From positions 186,001 to 250,000 of the forward strand of contig CAJJBU010000003.1 in the NCBI GenBank assembly GCA_905182495.1: a DNA stretch of 64,000 nucleotides. Reading direction: 5' to 3'. Position 1 is the stretch's first letter; each line of letters starts with the position of its first letter. The notes under the pieces are model-generated. The model was not told the DNA's origin, did not search any database, and saw only the letters and a list, made by a program, of their open reading frames with translations. This DNA is from Flavobacteriales bacterium UBA952 (GTDB lineage: Bacteria; Bacteroidota; Bacteroidia; Flavobacteriales_D; Crocinitomicaceae). This document shows positions 7,184-16,190 of the stretch, piece by piece. The translations under genes and the position numbers were made by a program.

Positions 7184-8809
7184 ATGAAATATATATTATT
7201 GACCTTGATACTTGGAATAACTCAAAGTATCGTTTCTCAGAAAAGCAAGGGGTACCAAAATGTCTTTTGGGATGGGGCAGAAACACTCAACTGTTTATAC
7301 TCAGATGAACCTATTGCACCAAATTCGAAAGGAGAATATCACTTTTTTTACTCTTCAAATGAGGACCGTAGAGTTTATGAAAAAACACTTTCGAGACCTG
7401 ATAAGTTTTTATTCTACAAATTCAAGACAAAAGAATATGCGCAAAATTGGTGTGATGGTATTCCTTTTGAATCCAAACAGAATCATAATAAATCCTCGCA
7501 AAATACAACTAAGCCTGCTGGTGATGCGAAGTTAAAAATGATTCACTACAACCCCGAAATCTCGAACTTCAAAAGAAATAATCTAGGAGTAACATTTTAT
7601 AAGGATGTACTATTTACAGGTTATAAAAAATCCACGTATCCAAATGGAGCGATATTGGAAATATCCAAATACAAAGATGGCCTTACAGATGACCTTCAAA
7701 TGAGATACTATAAAAATGGAGCGGTTAAATCAAAGGCAATCTGTCTTAAAGGAGAAGTCTTGGCAGGTAAAGAATTTTATGAGAATGGTAAAGTGGCTGC
7801 CGTAATAGAATTAGAGGGTGTAACTAGAAGAACGAAAAAGACATATTACGATAAAAATAGAAACATTATAAATCAAGAGTTCTTTGAAAAACTGATTGTT
7901 TATAAAGATTATTTTGAAGAAAAAGAGACTTTTAACTTTATTGATGTGGCTAAAAAAGGTGAGACAAATAAAAAAACGCCCTCTACAAAAGAGATTCCAT
8001 CTGTAACAAATGCAACGCTCAGCATAGACCATTACACTTTAGATGGTTATGAATTGACCAAATACATTAAACTTTCTGATTTTCCTGCATTAAAAAATAA
8101 ATTAACTGAGTTTAATTCACTCTTTCATAAAATAGAGTACGATAGGGGGGCGGGAGAGTTTATATTTCAAGAGCATAATACACCCGGTTATGTTTTAGTA
8201 ACGACTGAAAGGGGATCTATTAATGGTGTAATTAAAATCCCGCATTACTATTTCAATCAAAAAGCAATAAAAATCATTCATGATTATTTATCCAAATACG
8301 GTTATTCCTACTTCACAGGTAAGGTGCTAGGCGATTTACCTATGAACGATAAGCGCATTCGAAAAGATTGTAAAAAAACCTACAGCCGTGAGCAAACCAT
8401 AAAATGTCCGAACTGCTCGTACTGGACCGATAAGCAAAAGGAGAACGTTCCTTGTACCCGTTGTAAAAATAAAGAGAAAATCAAAACAGGGAAAATAATT
8501 ACAAGTACTTGCCCTAGTTGCAATGGAAAAGGATTTTACTACAACTCAGAAGAAAATAAAGAATGGGGAGAAATAGAAGAATATTATAAAAACAACCAAG
8601 TTATTCAACCTGACCTTGGTTTTAATGGAGGCTTAAGCTACTCGAAACTAAAATGGAAAGGGTTAAAAAGCGGAACCTATTTTATTTACCAAACTGATCT
8701 AGGTCTCAAATATGATAGATTAGGAACAGGTAGTCTATTGGATAAAAATGAAACAGTTTCTAAATATGACTTTGTGCAAATTGCATTTCAAAGAAAGGTA
8801 AAACCTTAA
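7184..8809 (+). CDS. secreted MORN/YwqK-type repeat protein with DnaJ-like zinc-finger motifs
   Basis: A signal peptide (~1-19) opens this 541-residue protein. Residues ~145-225 hold MORN/YwqK-like repeats (YPNGAILE, YKNGAVKS, YENGKVAA). Near residues ~407-450 there are CPNC, CTRC and CPSCNGKG, a layout like the CxxCxGxG zinc finger of DnaJ. The MORN variant is often mislabelled 'toxin-antitoxin YwqK antitoxin' in Bacteroidota; nothing here indicates a toxin partner. Pairing an exported MORN module with a DnaJ-like finger is unusual. Function unknown. Confidence 0.7.
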   Translation: MKYILLTLILGITQSIVSQKSKGYQNVFWDGAETLNCLYSDEPIAPNSKGEYHFFYSSNEDRRVYEKTLSRPDKFLFYKFKTKEYAQNWCDGIPFESKQNHNKSSQNTTKPAGDAKLKMIHYNPEISNFKRNNLGVTFYKDVLFTGYKKSTYPNGAILEISKYKDGLTDDLQMRYYKNGAVKSKAICLKGEVLAGKEFYENGKVAAVIELEGVTRRTKKTYYDKNRNIINQEFFEKLIVYKDYFEEKETFNFIDVAKKGETNKKTPSTKEIPSVTNATLSIDHYTLDGYELTKYIKLSDFPALKNKLTEFNSLFHKIEYDRGAGEFIFQEHNTPGYVLVTTERGSINGVIKIPHYYFNQKAIKIIHDYLSKYGYSYFTGKVLGDLPMNDKRIRKDCKKTYSREQTIKCPNCSYWTDKQKENVPCTRCKNKEKIKTGKIITSTCPSCNGKGFYYNSEENKEWGEIEEYYKNNQVIQPDLGFNGGLSYSKLKWKGLKSGTYFIYQTDLGLKYDRLGTGSLLDKNETVSKYDFVQIAFQRKVKP

Positions 8810-8813
8810 CAAT

Positions 8814-9821
8814 TTAAAGTTCGTCATAGTCAAACTCTGCTTCAGAAAAGTCCAAATCAAAGTCATAGCTTTCGTCTATTGCTTCTAATTCATTGTACGT
8901 GCGAGAACCACGTTTAGGAGTAATGAGGTACTTATTACAATCGGTAATCTTCCAATCATCTGTGATCTCATGGTTGGCTTTTACCATAACAGATTCATCA
9001 CCATCTTCAATCGCTTGGTAAACAACATCAATATCCCATTCCCAAACCGCCCCATCAAGGGTTTCAATATAGTTATGTAAAGTAAGTTTCAAAGTAGTTT
9101 CGTCAATCTCAGTAATGATACTCTTTTCTGTGTGATCGCTTATTTCCCAGGTGTTATCTATGTATGAACCAATACCTATTGAATGTATCTTATTTGATTC
9201 ACGATACAGTCGATGGTTTCCTTTTTTCTGGGAAACCTTAACAACAGAGATCCCGTAGCTGCTTTCACCCAACGTTTCATCAATTGATTGTTCATATAGT
9301 ATTATCCTATCCCCTTTACATTGCGGTGAGCGCTTAAATCTCATATAAACTACTGGATCGTCAATAGATTCATTTAGTTGACCTTCAACGTCACTTTGAG
9401 TCCAGACATCATTGTTTCCCGTAAACGTAAAATTTGAATACGACTTTAACATCCAATTTTTATCCAATAATAACGCTGTAATATCTGAGTCATCAATCGC
9501 GTTAACATTGCTCTCCTTGTACGATGTTTTGTCCAATAATAACTCTGTAATATCTGAGTCATCAATCGCGTTAACATTGCTCTCCTTGTACGATGTCCAA
9601 AATGCTCTAGAGCCAAATATTAAAACAAAAACGAGCCCCCCAAGTATCGGATAAAGATACCTTCCTTTACTTTTTTCTGTCGTAACTGGTTTAGTTGTAA
9701 TCTTCTCTTGAACGGACTCTTTTTTTAATGGCGCTGATGATTCATTTATTTTGATACCACATTGACCACAAAACTTTGGACTATTAAGTAACTTTTCTCC
9801 ACAATTATGACAATAATTCAT
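8814..9821 (-). CDS. zinc-ribbon membrane protein with internal 23-residue duplication
   Basis: The N-terminus carries a zinc ribbon (CHNCG...CGQCG, ~4-22), then a linker and one transmembrane helix (~55-72). A soluble domain of ~250 residues follows, presumably extracytoplasmic, with an acidic C-terminus. Directly after the membrane helix a 23-residue unit beginning TSYKESNVNA is present twice in tandem. The product resembles the zinc-ribbon-plus-TM hypothetical proteins common in bacteria. It converges with the preceding gene, with 4 bp between the stops. Function not recognised. Confidence 0.65.
   Translation of the reverse strand: MNYCHNCGEKLLNSPKFCGQCGIKINESSAPLKKESVQEKITTKPVTTEKSKGRYLYPILGGLVFVLIFGSRAFWTSYKESNVNAIDDSDITELLLDKTSYKESNVNAIDDSDITALLLDKNWMLKSYSNFTFTGNNDVWTQSDVEGQLNESIDDPVVYMRFKRSPQCKGDRIILYEQSIDETLGESSYGISVVKVSQKKGNHRLYRESNKIHSIGIGSYIDNTWEISDHTEKSIITEIDETTLKLTLHNYIETLDGAVWEWDIDVVYQAIEDGDESVMVKANHEITDDWKITDCNKYLITPKRGSRTYNELEAIDESYDFDLDFSEAEFDYDEL
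9463..9596 (-). repeat. in-frame 69-bp tandem duplication
   Basis: Two 65-bp segments (9463-9527 and 9532-9596) match except for one base, with a 69-bp period. They encode the duplicated 23-residue juxtamembrane unit of the zinc-ribbon protein. Near identity implies a recent slippage or recombination event. Confidence 0.85.
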
Positions 9822-9957
9822 ACTTTTTTCTCAAATATATAATGAAAATCTCATTTTAAAAAAGTGTCATTTGATTTTTTGATAAACATTTAAAGACCTC
9901 AGTAAGAATTCCACTTGCTTAATGGATTTTAATTGTAAAAATAGAAGAAGTTTAAAG

Positions 9958-11313
9958 TTACTTTCCGATACAAAACTTGCTAAAGATATTACCTAGAAGA
10001 TCGTCCGTAGAAATGTCTCCGGTAATGCTTCCCAAATGAAACATGGCCTGACGGATGTCCATAGCGATAAAGTCTGACGTTGTGCCGTCATCCAAACCGA
10101 TATCCGCTTTTTCTAATGCTTCTGCCGTTTTTAGAAGCGCCTCATGGTGTCTGGCATTCGCTATAATCGTATCATTTTCAAGGTCAAGTTCTCCGAGCAC
10201 AGCGTGAACCATTTCTTTTTTTAGGGTATCAATTCCCAAACCACCTTTGGCACTAATGGAAATTGAATCTGGAATCGATTCAGGGTTTAGGTCTACCTTA
10301 TTGATCAAAAAGAGCACTTTTTTATCAGGATGTAAGCCAATTAGACGGGAACTCCACGCTTTGGTTTCTGCGATGTTTTTCTCATTAGATGCGTCTCCTA
10401 AGCAAAGAACAATTGCTGCCTCTTTTATTTTTTTCTGAGACCTTTCAATACCCATCGCTTCAATGTTCTGAGTCGTCTCCCTAATTCCTGCAGTATCAAT
10501 TAAACGGAATAGTATTCCTTCAATGTTTAGAGTTTCCTCAATGACATCACGAGTGGTCCCTGCCTCATCACTAACAATCGCTCGGTCTTCACCCAAAAGT
10601 TGGTTCAACAAGGTACTTTTCCCTGTATTCGGTGCCCCAACAATAGCAACAGGCACGCCATTTTTAAGGGCATTTCCGAGCGCAAAAGAATCTGCTAGTT
10701 TAGAAACCGTCAGTAATACCCTTGAGACCAATTCTTTTAATTGAGTGCGGTCTGCGAATTCCACATCTTCCTCTGCAAAGTCAAGCTCTAACTCAACAAG
10801 CGAGGCAAAATTCATGAGTTGTTCTCGAAGAACCTTTAAATCTGAAGACAAATTTCCTTTCAGCTGGCTTAAAGCAATTTGATGTGCCTTTTTACTTTGT
10901 GCTGCAATCAAATCCGCAACGGCTTCCGCCTGCGAAAGATCAAGCTTTCCATTCATAAAAGCCCGTTTGGTAAACTCTCCCGGCGTCGCCATTCGGCAGC
11001 CTTGACTTTGCAAAACTTGAAGGATTTGTTGTTGAACATATGGGGATCCATGACAAGATATTTCTATGCTTTCTTCTCCTGTAAAACTCCTTCCGTGTTC
11101 AAAATAGCTAACCAATACCTCGTCAATAGCAATCCCATCAGCAGAATTTATCGTTCCGAAATGTATGGTATGGGAGGCAATCGTGTCTAGCTTTTTTGAA
11201 AAGCATTGCGACAACGCATTTCTGGAGTCAGGGCCCGAAATACGAATAATAGATATGGCGCCTATGCCATTTCCAGTAGCCAATGCACAAATGGTTTCCA
11301 CCTTAGAATTCAT
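9958..11313 (-). CDS. mnmE: tRNA modification GTPase MnmE (TrmE)
   Basis: MnmE works with MnmG to install the cmnm5/mnm5 group on U34 of certain tRNAs. All parts are present: an N-terminal formyl-THF-binding domain (PGEFTKRAF...KLDLSQAEAV, ~111-133), an inserted GTPase with G1 GAPNTGKS (~226-233), G2 GTTRD, G3 DTAG (~273-276) and G4 NKVD, and the C-terminal CIGK motif with the catalytic cysteine. 451 residues is normal length. A TAACTTTG box sits 4 nt before the ATG, so mnmE probably has its own promoter although the diheme peroxidase gene ends only 16 bp upstream. Confidence 0.97.
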   Translation of the reverse strand: MNSKVETICALATGNGIGAISIIRISGPDSRNALSQCFSKKLDTIASHTIHFGTINSADGIAIDEVLVSYFEHGRSFTGEESIEISCHGSPYVQQQILQVLQSQGCRMATPGEFTKRAFMNGKLDLSQAEAVADLIAAQSKKAHQIALSQLKGNLSSDLKVLREQLMNFASLVELELDFAEEDVEFADRTQLKELVSRVLLTVSKLADSFALGNALKNGVPVAIVGAPNTGKSTLLNQLLGEDRAIVSDEAGTTRDVIEETLNIEGILFRLIDTAGIRETTQNIEAMGIERSQKKIKEAAIVLCLGDASNEKNIAETKAWSSRLIGLHPDKKVLFLINKVDLNPESIPDSISISAKGGLGIDTLKKEMVHAVLGELDLENDTIIANARHHEALLKTAEALEKADIGLDDGTTSDFIAMDIRQAMFHLGSITGDISTDDLLGNIFSKFCIGK

Positions 11314-11317
11314 GGCG

Positions 11318-11325
11318 CAAAGTTA
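11318..11325 (-). promoter_or_regulatory. predicted -7 box (TAACTTTG) for mnmE
   Basis: This matches the Bacteroidota TAnnTTTG -7 consensus on the minus strand and ends only 4 nt before the mnmE ATG. Transcription would then begin at or next to the start codon, giving a leaderless message. Confidence 0.5.
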
Positions 11326-11329
11326 CGAA

Positions 11330-12307
11330 TTAAAGACGCTCGAAAAAAGAGAGATCGGTTAAGGATGACAAGAAGGCGATGAGTGCCTCACGTTCTTTTG
11401 AAGATAATGTAAAAGGAACGATTACAGGGTCCTGCAAGCCATGGCCGGCTCCTCCTTTTGCATAATGGTCAATCACCTCTTCAATAGATTCAAAACTTCC
11501 GTCATGCATATAAGGGGAAGTGTAATCAATGTTGCGCAACGAGGGGACTTTAAAATAGCCGATCTCAGAAGAATCTAAATGGATTCGAAAACGACCTTTG
11601 TCTGCACCGTAATCGAGATATAGGCCATTGTTTCGTGCCTCAAAGCTTGTGAAATAGGGAGGAGAATGACACTCTGTACAATACAGTTTTTCGGAAAATA
11701 TTTTTAGGCCCGCTTGCTCTTTTTTATTCAAGGCACTCGAGTCTCCATTAGCGAAATGGTCGTAAGGGGAGCTCATAGAAAGTAATGATCTTTGAAATGC
11801 GGCAAGACTTCTGGTCAATACCCAAGCGTCAAAATTTCTTCCATAAATGGTTTTCGCTGCCTGCTGGTATTCAGGATCTGCTCTCAAGATGGGAATCAGG
11901 TCGCGCATGTTGTGTCCCATTTCATTAGGCTCTTGTATCGGAACAATCGCCTGAAGCTCCAAAGTTTTAAGATGGGCATCAAACATAACGGTTGGTAGGA
12001 AGCCGGCATTTAATAAGCTCGGTGAATTGCGGTCTGTTTTTTGGCCATTGATACCGTTACTTGTTTTTAAACCATCTGTAAAGGCTAGGCCGGGCTTGTG
12101 ACAAGAGGCACAGTTAATCGAATTGTCCTTTGAAAGACGCGTGTCTAAAAAAAGTGCTTTGCCCAAGGCTATTTTTGCAGAATCCATGGGGTTATCAGCA
12201 GGTGATGGCGTGCTTACATATTGATTTAGATCTGGGTACGTTTTACACATTAAAAATGTAGCGCAACACAAAACCCCAAGAAAAATATTTAGAACCCTTG
12301 GATACAT
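11330..12307 (-). CDS. diheme cytochrome c peroxidase, MauG/MbnH-like
   Basis: Exported enzyme of 325 residues with two haem c attachment motifs, CASCH (~66-70) and CTECH (~210-214), and the family's conserved MHDGSF segment. The N-terminus is a signal peptide with a cysteine (FLMC, residue 21) that may be a lipidation site. Its ATG overlaps the stop of the MbnP-like gene by 1 bp (TAATG), so translation is coupled. In characterised systems the MbnH diheme enzyme oxidises a tryptophan of MbnP to kynurenine. The neighbour therefore suggests protein maturation rather than simple peroxide removal, though that is inference. Confidence 0.88.
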   Translation of the reverse strand: MYPRVLNIFLGVLCCATFLMCKTYPDLNQYVSTPSPADNPMDSAKIALGKALFLDTRLSKDNSINCASCHKPGLAFTDGLKTSNGINGQKTDRNSPSLLNAGFLPTVMFDAHLKTLELQAIVPIQEPNEMGHNMRDLIPILRADPEYQQAAKTIYGRNFDAWVLTRSLAAFQRSLLSMSSPYDHFANGDSSALNKKEQAGLKIFSEKLYCTECHSPPYFTSFEARNNGLYLDYGADKGRFRIHLDSSEIGYFKVPSLRNIDYTSPYMHDGSFESIEEVIDHYAKGGAGHGLQDPVIVPFTLSSKEREALIAFLSSLTDLSFFERL

Positions 12308-13266
12308 TAAGGAATGAAAATAGTTTGTTTTTCAAGAACACCTCCATAAATATCCCTGCAGAAAACAAACAACACCCCTGCGTGGTGTGTGTCTAAATTC
12401 ATCACTCCATTAGCACTTAAAGAATGTGTCGAAGAAAGGTTTCTTCCCAATTGATCATAAGTACAAATTTCAGCTGTTCCAGCAGGTAAGCCTGAATAGT
12501 ACAGCTTCCCATTCTTCACATAAATATGAGGGGCTTCTGCCGAATTAGAGGCTAAACTAGCAAAAGGGGAAAGTGTAAAAACATCTTCAGTCATCACATT
12601 ATCCATAGCTGTAATATTTACGGGTGTAGCGCCGTGTGCTGCACCAATGGTCAAAAGTTCAATGCCATTTACCCAACGGTCAACATGACATTGCAAAACA
12701 AGTTCAACCTGAGAAGCAGACACATTGGTTTGCACGACAGGAAGAACAACTTGTCTTTGAAGATGTGCCCCTACAGAATGTAATTCAAAAGCGTTACTTC
12801 CTTCACCCCCTCCAATAATCATAGGCATATAGCCAAATGACCAGCCCCAATACATACTTGGACTTTGAAACGAAAGTGGGTGTTCTTCAGGGTAAGCAGA
12901 AATATCCAGCGCTTCTGAACCTCCTTGTACGTTTAATCGATCTGGAATGCCCACAGTAAACTCAATTTGCTCTATAATGTCAAGATTCAGGGCCCCCAAG
13001 TAAAAAGAATGATTATTTGGCTCAAAAAGATAAACCATATCTGTGGCCGTAGACACTTGACCTCCATCATGGGTTATGAGTATATCAGAAACGTAATAAT
13101 CAAAATGATCAAGTGCATAGACCTCTCCGTTGTTGTGGCTTAATTCGACTCCAAGTTCTAATGGCCCAGCATTAAAAACAGGCTCTATATTTAGAAAAAC
13201 ATTTTTCTGACCAAACAATAATGAAGGCAACATTAACAAAGTGATTATTAAGGTGTTTTTTTTCAT
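12307..13266 (-). CDS. MbnP-like secreted protein with T9SS-type C-terminus
   Basis: A signal peptide (~1-20, ending LFGQ) leads into a beta-rich domain with the MbnP-family features LDHFDYYVSD (~52-61) and a tryptophan/glycine region MYWGWSFGYM (~138-147). MbnP proteins bind copper using a tryptophan oxidised to kynurenine by the partner MbnH. The C-terminal ~70 residues (YDQLGRNL...GVLFVFC...KQTIFIP) look like a T9SS sorting domain, implying surface exposure or release. It overlaps the methyltransferase gene by 4 bp and the diheme gene by 1 bp. The pair is recognised with good confidence; copper binding here is inferred. Confidence 0.78.
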   Translation of the reverse strand: MKKNTLIITLLMLPSLLFGQKNVFLNIEPVFNAGPLELGVELSHNNGEVYALDHFDYYVSDILITHDGGQVSTATDMVYLFEPNNHSFYLGALNLDIIEQIEFTVGIPDRLNVQGGSEALDISAYPEEHPLSFQSPSMYWGWSFGYMPMIIGGGEGSNAFELHSVGAHLQRQVVLPVVQTNVSASQVELVLQCHVDRWVNGIELLTIGAAHGATPVNITAMDNVMTEDVFTLSPFASLASNSAEAPHIYVKNGKLYYSGLPAGTAEICTYDQLGRNLSSTHSLSANGVMNLDTHHAGVLFVFCRDIYGGVLEKQTIFIP

Positions 13267-14036
13267 GGCTTCTGTATTATATATAAAATTTCTTTACTCA
13301 TTAAACGATATTTTTCGACTTCAGTTGGCTTCCAAGTGTCGTTCATATCAAATTGTTCTACTCTAAATCCTGCCTTTTCAAGCCATTTGGGATAATCCAT
13401 TCCGAAAAGGCGGACATGGTCTTTTTGCCAAAAATGCTTTTCCCGTTCCGCAGGTGAGGTTATGCTAGCATCCTCATAGGTCTCCTTCCTGCTAATATCC
13501 TGAGGAACCTGCATAATTGCCCAGCCTCCTGGCTTCATGACTCTATTGAGCTCAGACATACAACGAATAGGGTCATCAACATGTTCCATGACATGGTTAC
13601 AAAAAACAATGTCGTATTGGTTGTCTTCAAGTGGAATGTCATGTAAGTCAAAATGCATATCGGCAATTGGTGAGACCAAATCTGCAGTTATATAATCTAG
13701 GTTCGACTGCTTTTTAAAATGGGGTAAAAAACACTGCTCTGGTGCGATATGTAAAACTTTCAACCCTGGAGCTGTAAAGAATGTGGTTTCACGCTGAAGA
13801 TAAAGCCACATTAAACGGTGCCGCTCAAGGGTCAAATCATAAGGACAAAGTACATTTTCTCGGTGCGCAACCTCAGAACCATAGCTCAAAAATTTAGAAA
13901 ATGATTTCTCACAGACAGGACAAGTAACTTGTTCTCCTCGATATAAAACAGGCGCAAAAAACTTAAAAACATAGCTTAACCTAATAAGCAATGGCCTAGG
14001 CAGGGCATTCAATAAAAACTTATAGAGCTTCTTCAC
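13263..14036 (-). CDS. SAM-dependent class I methyltransferase
   Basis: A 257-residue methyltransferase with a recognisable core: motif I region VLHIAPEQ, an acidic post-I residue in YITADL, DIVFCNHVMEHV (motif IV) and MKPGGWAIMQVP. An N-terminal CPVC motif and a later CPYD resemble a zinc knuckle. The start is GTG at 14036 (CAC on the plus strand). The stop overlaps the MbnP-like start by 4 bp, so expression is coupled to the MbnP/MbnH pair. The substrate is unknown; many relatives act on sugars or lipids. Confidence 0.8.
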   Translation of the reverse strand: MKKLYKFLLNALPRPLLIRLSYVFKFFAPVLYRGEQVTCPVCEKSFSKFLSYGSEVAHRENVLCPYDLTLERHRLMWLYLQRETTFFTAPGLKVLHIAPEQCFLPHFKKQSNLDYITADLVSPIADMHFDLHDIPLEDNQYDIVFCNHVMEHVDDPIRCMSELNRVMKPGGWAIMQVPQDISRKETYEDASITSPAEREKHFWQKDHVRLFGMDYPKWLEKAGFRVEQFDMNDTWKPTEVEKYRLMSKEILYIIQKP

Positions 14037-14072
14037 AACAATAAAGGTACAACAATCGGAAAAGATATTGCG

Positions 14073-14080
14073 TACTTTTG
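14073..14080 (+). promoter_or_regulatory. predicted -7 box (TACTTTTG)
   Basis: Matches TAnnTTTG 21 nt before the ATG of the oligopeptidase B-like gene, in the 65-bp gap between divergent genes. No clear -33 TTG was found at the right spacing. Confidence 0.4.
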
Positions 14081-14101
14081 AAGTATCAACATTAAGAAAA
14101 C

Positions 14102-16190
14102 ATGAAACACTATTTGATTTTCCTTTTTTGCATTAGCTTTTCAATTATGGCACAAAACAACCTCCCATCGGCTCAGAAAAAAAACAAAATACTTAGCAAG
14201 TTTGGCCACAATCGTATGGACCCTTATTATTGGATGAACCAACGCGATTCTGAAGAAGTATTGGAATATATAGGAGAAGAAAACAAACACTGCGAAGCTT
14301 ATTTTTCTGGTCTCAAAGGATTGGTGGAGAAGATTGATAAGGAATTGGAAAGTAGAATCGATCCCAATGAACAAAAGTCCCCATTTTGGTATAATGGGAA
14401 CCTTTACCAAGCCAGAAATGAGGATGGATTAGAATATGAAAAAATCTATCGGCTTAAAAATGACAAAGCCCTACTTTTCTTTGATGAAAACGAAAGAGCA
14501 AAAGACCAATCATTTTACGATCTAGCAGATTGGGAAGTCTCTCCAAATAATAAATATTTAGCTGTTGCGGAAGACTTTAAAGGAAGAAGGAAAAACACGA
14601 TCTCTATCCGAATAAACAAAACGGGCGAGTACCTCAAGGACCGCATTGAAGAGAGTAACGGAGATGTAGTTTGGTCAAACGACAATAAAACTATTTATTA
14701 TATCAAGAAAGATCCGCAAACATTACGTGAATTTCAGGTTTTTAGTCACAAAATAGGAACAGAGAATACGGAAGATGTATTGGTTTATCAAGAAGATGAT
14801 GAGAAGTACAGTGTCTACTTTTCAAAATCCAAAACAGGCGACTACATTTTCATTAATTGCTTATTCTGTATTTACCTCTGAAGTCCGATGGATTTCTGCC
14901 AACGATCCTAAATCAGTACCTCAGGTTTTTCTGAAAAGAAAACAAGGACACATTTATTCAGTGACCCACCATACAAATGGATTCTATATCATAAGCAATA
15001 ATGATGCTCCTAATAATAAAATACTTTTTGCGCGGACCATTCCTAAAAGCATCGGTCAATGTGATGTTTTTCAGGAAACGAATAAGGACACTTACATTAA
15101 TGGTGTGAGCTCTTTTCAGGAATTTCTAGTGATTCAAGAGCGCACAAAAGGGCTAAACAAAATAAAGATCTACCCCTTTGAATCTAGAGAAACCACCTAC
15201 ATAGAATTTGATGAAGAAACCTATTACTTAGGAATGGCCATGAACGATGATTTTAAATCAAATACGCTTTATTATACATACAACTCCATGACCACGCCGT
15301 CTAGTATCTATGCCTATGACATGACTACTGGAAAACAAAAGCTCTGGCATCAAAAGGAAATCAAAGACCCGGGCTTTTCATCGGACAATTACACCTCACA
15401 GAGAGTTTGGGCAAGAGCCAACGACGGAGAAGAAATTCCAATTTCACTTGTCTATAAAAAAGGTGTTGATCTAAAATCCGCCCCCCTCCTTCTTTATGGT
15501 TATGGTTCTTATGGAATTACCATTCCAGATGTATTTAGCTCCTCTAGATTGAGTCTTTTGGATCGCGGATTTGTCTTTGCGGTGGCACACATAAGAGGAA
15601 GTAAATACATGGGAGAGCATTGGTATGAAAATGGAAAGTTCTTGAAAAAAACCAACACTTTTACCGACTTCATCAATGCAGCAGAATTTCTTGGTCATAT
15701 GGGGTATTGTGATCCCGAGCGTGTTTATGCGCAAGGGGGCAGTGCGGGAGGTCTATTAATGGGTGCTGTAGCCAACATGGCGCCGTACCTCTGGAAAGGC
15801 ATGATATCTCAAGTTCCTTTTGTAGATGTGCTCACGACAATGCTTGATGAAACCATTCCGCTCACGACTTCAGAGTATGAAGAATGGGGCAATCCAAATG
15901 AGGAACCATTTTACTACTACCTTCTGAAGTACTCACCATATGACAACATTAAAAAGATGGCTTATCCCGCTATGTATATTACGACAGGGTATCATGACTC
16001 TCAAGTACAGTATTGGGAGCCCTTGAAGTATGTAGCCAAGATTCGAGATTACAGAACGGACCAAAATCCATTTTTATTTGATTGCAATATGGATGCAGGA
16101 CACGGTGGAGGTTCTGGTTTAAGCAATGAGAGAAAAGAAATCGCTAAAGTATATGCCTTCATTTTGGGAATGGAAAATAAAAATAAGTAG
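14102..16190 (+). pseudogene. oligopeptidase B-like S9A prolyl oligopeptidase, split by one frameshift
   Basis: Secreted serine peptidase of the S9A family. Reading runs in one frame from ATG 14102 to about 14857 and must then drop one base to continue to TAA at 16190. The joined product is ~695 residues, the normal oligopeptidase B length. After the join the sequence gives AYSVFTSEVRW, aligning with the family's TSEVR segment. Catalytic residues are present: Ser in GGSAGGLLMG, Asp in GYHDSQV and His in DAGHGGGSG. Both halves are otherwise intact, so this is either a very recent mutation or a sequencing/assembly error. Unbroken reading frames are 14102-14881 and 14775-16190. Confidence 0.85.
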
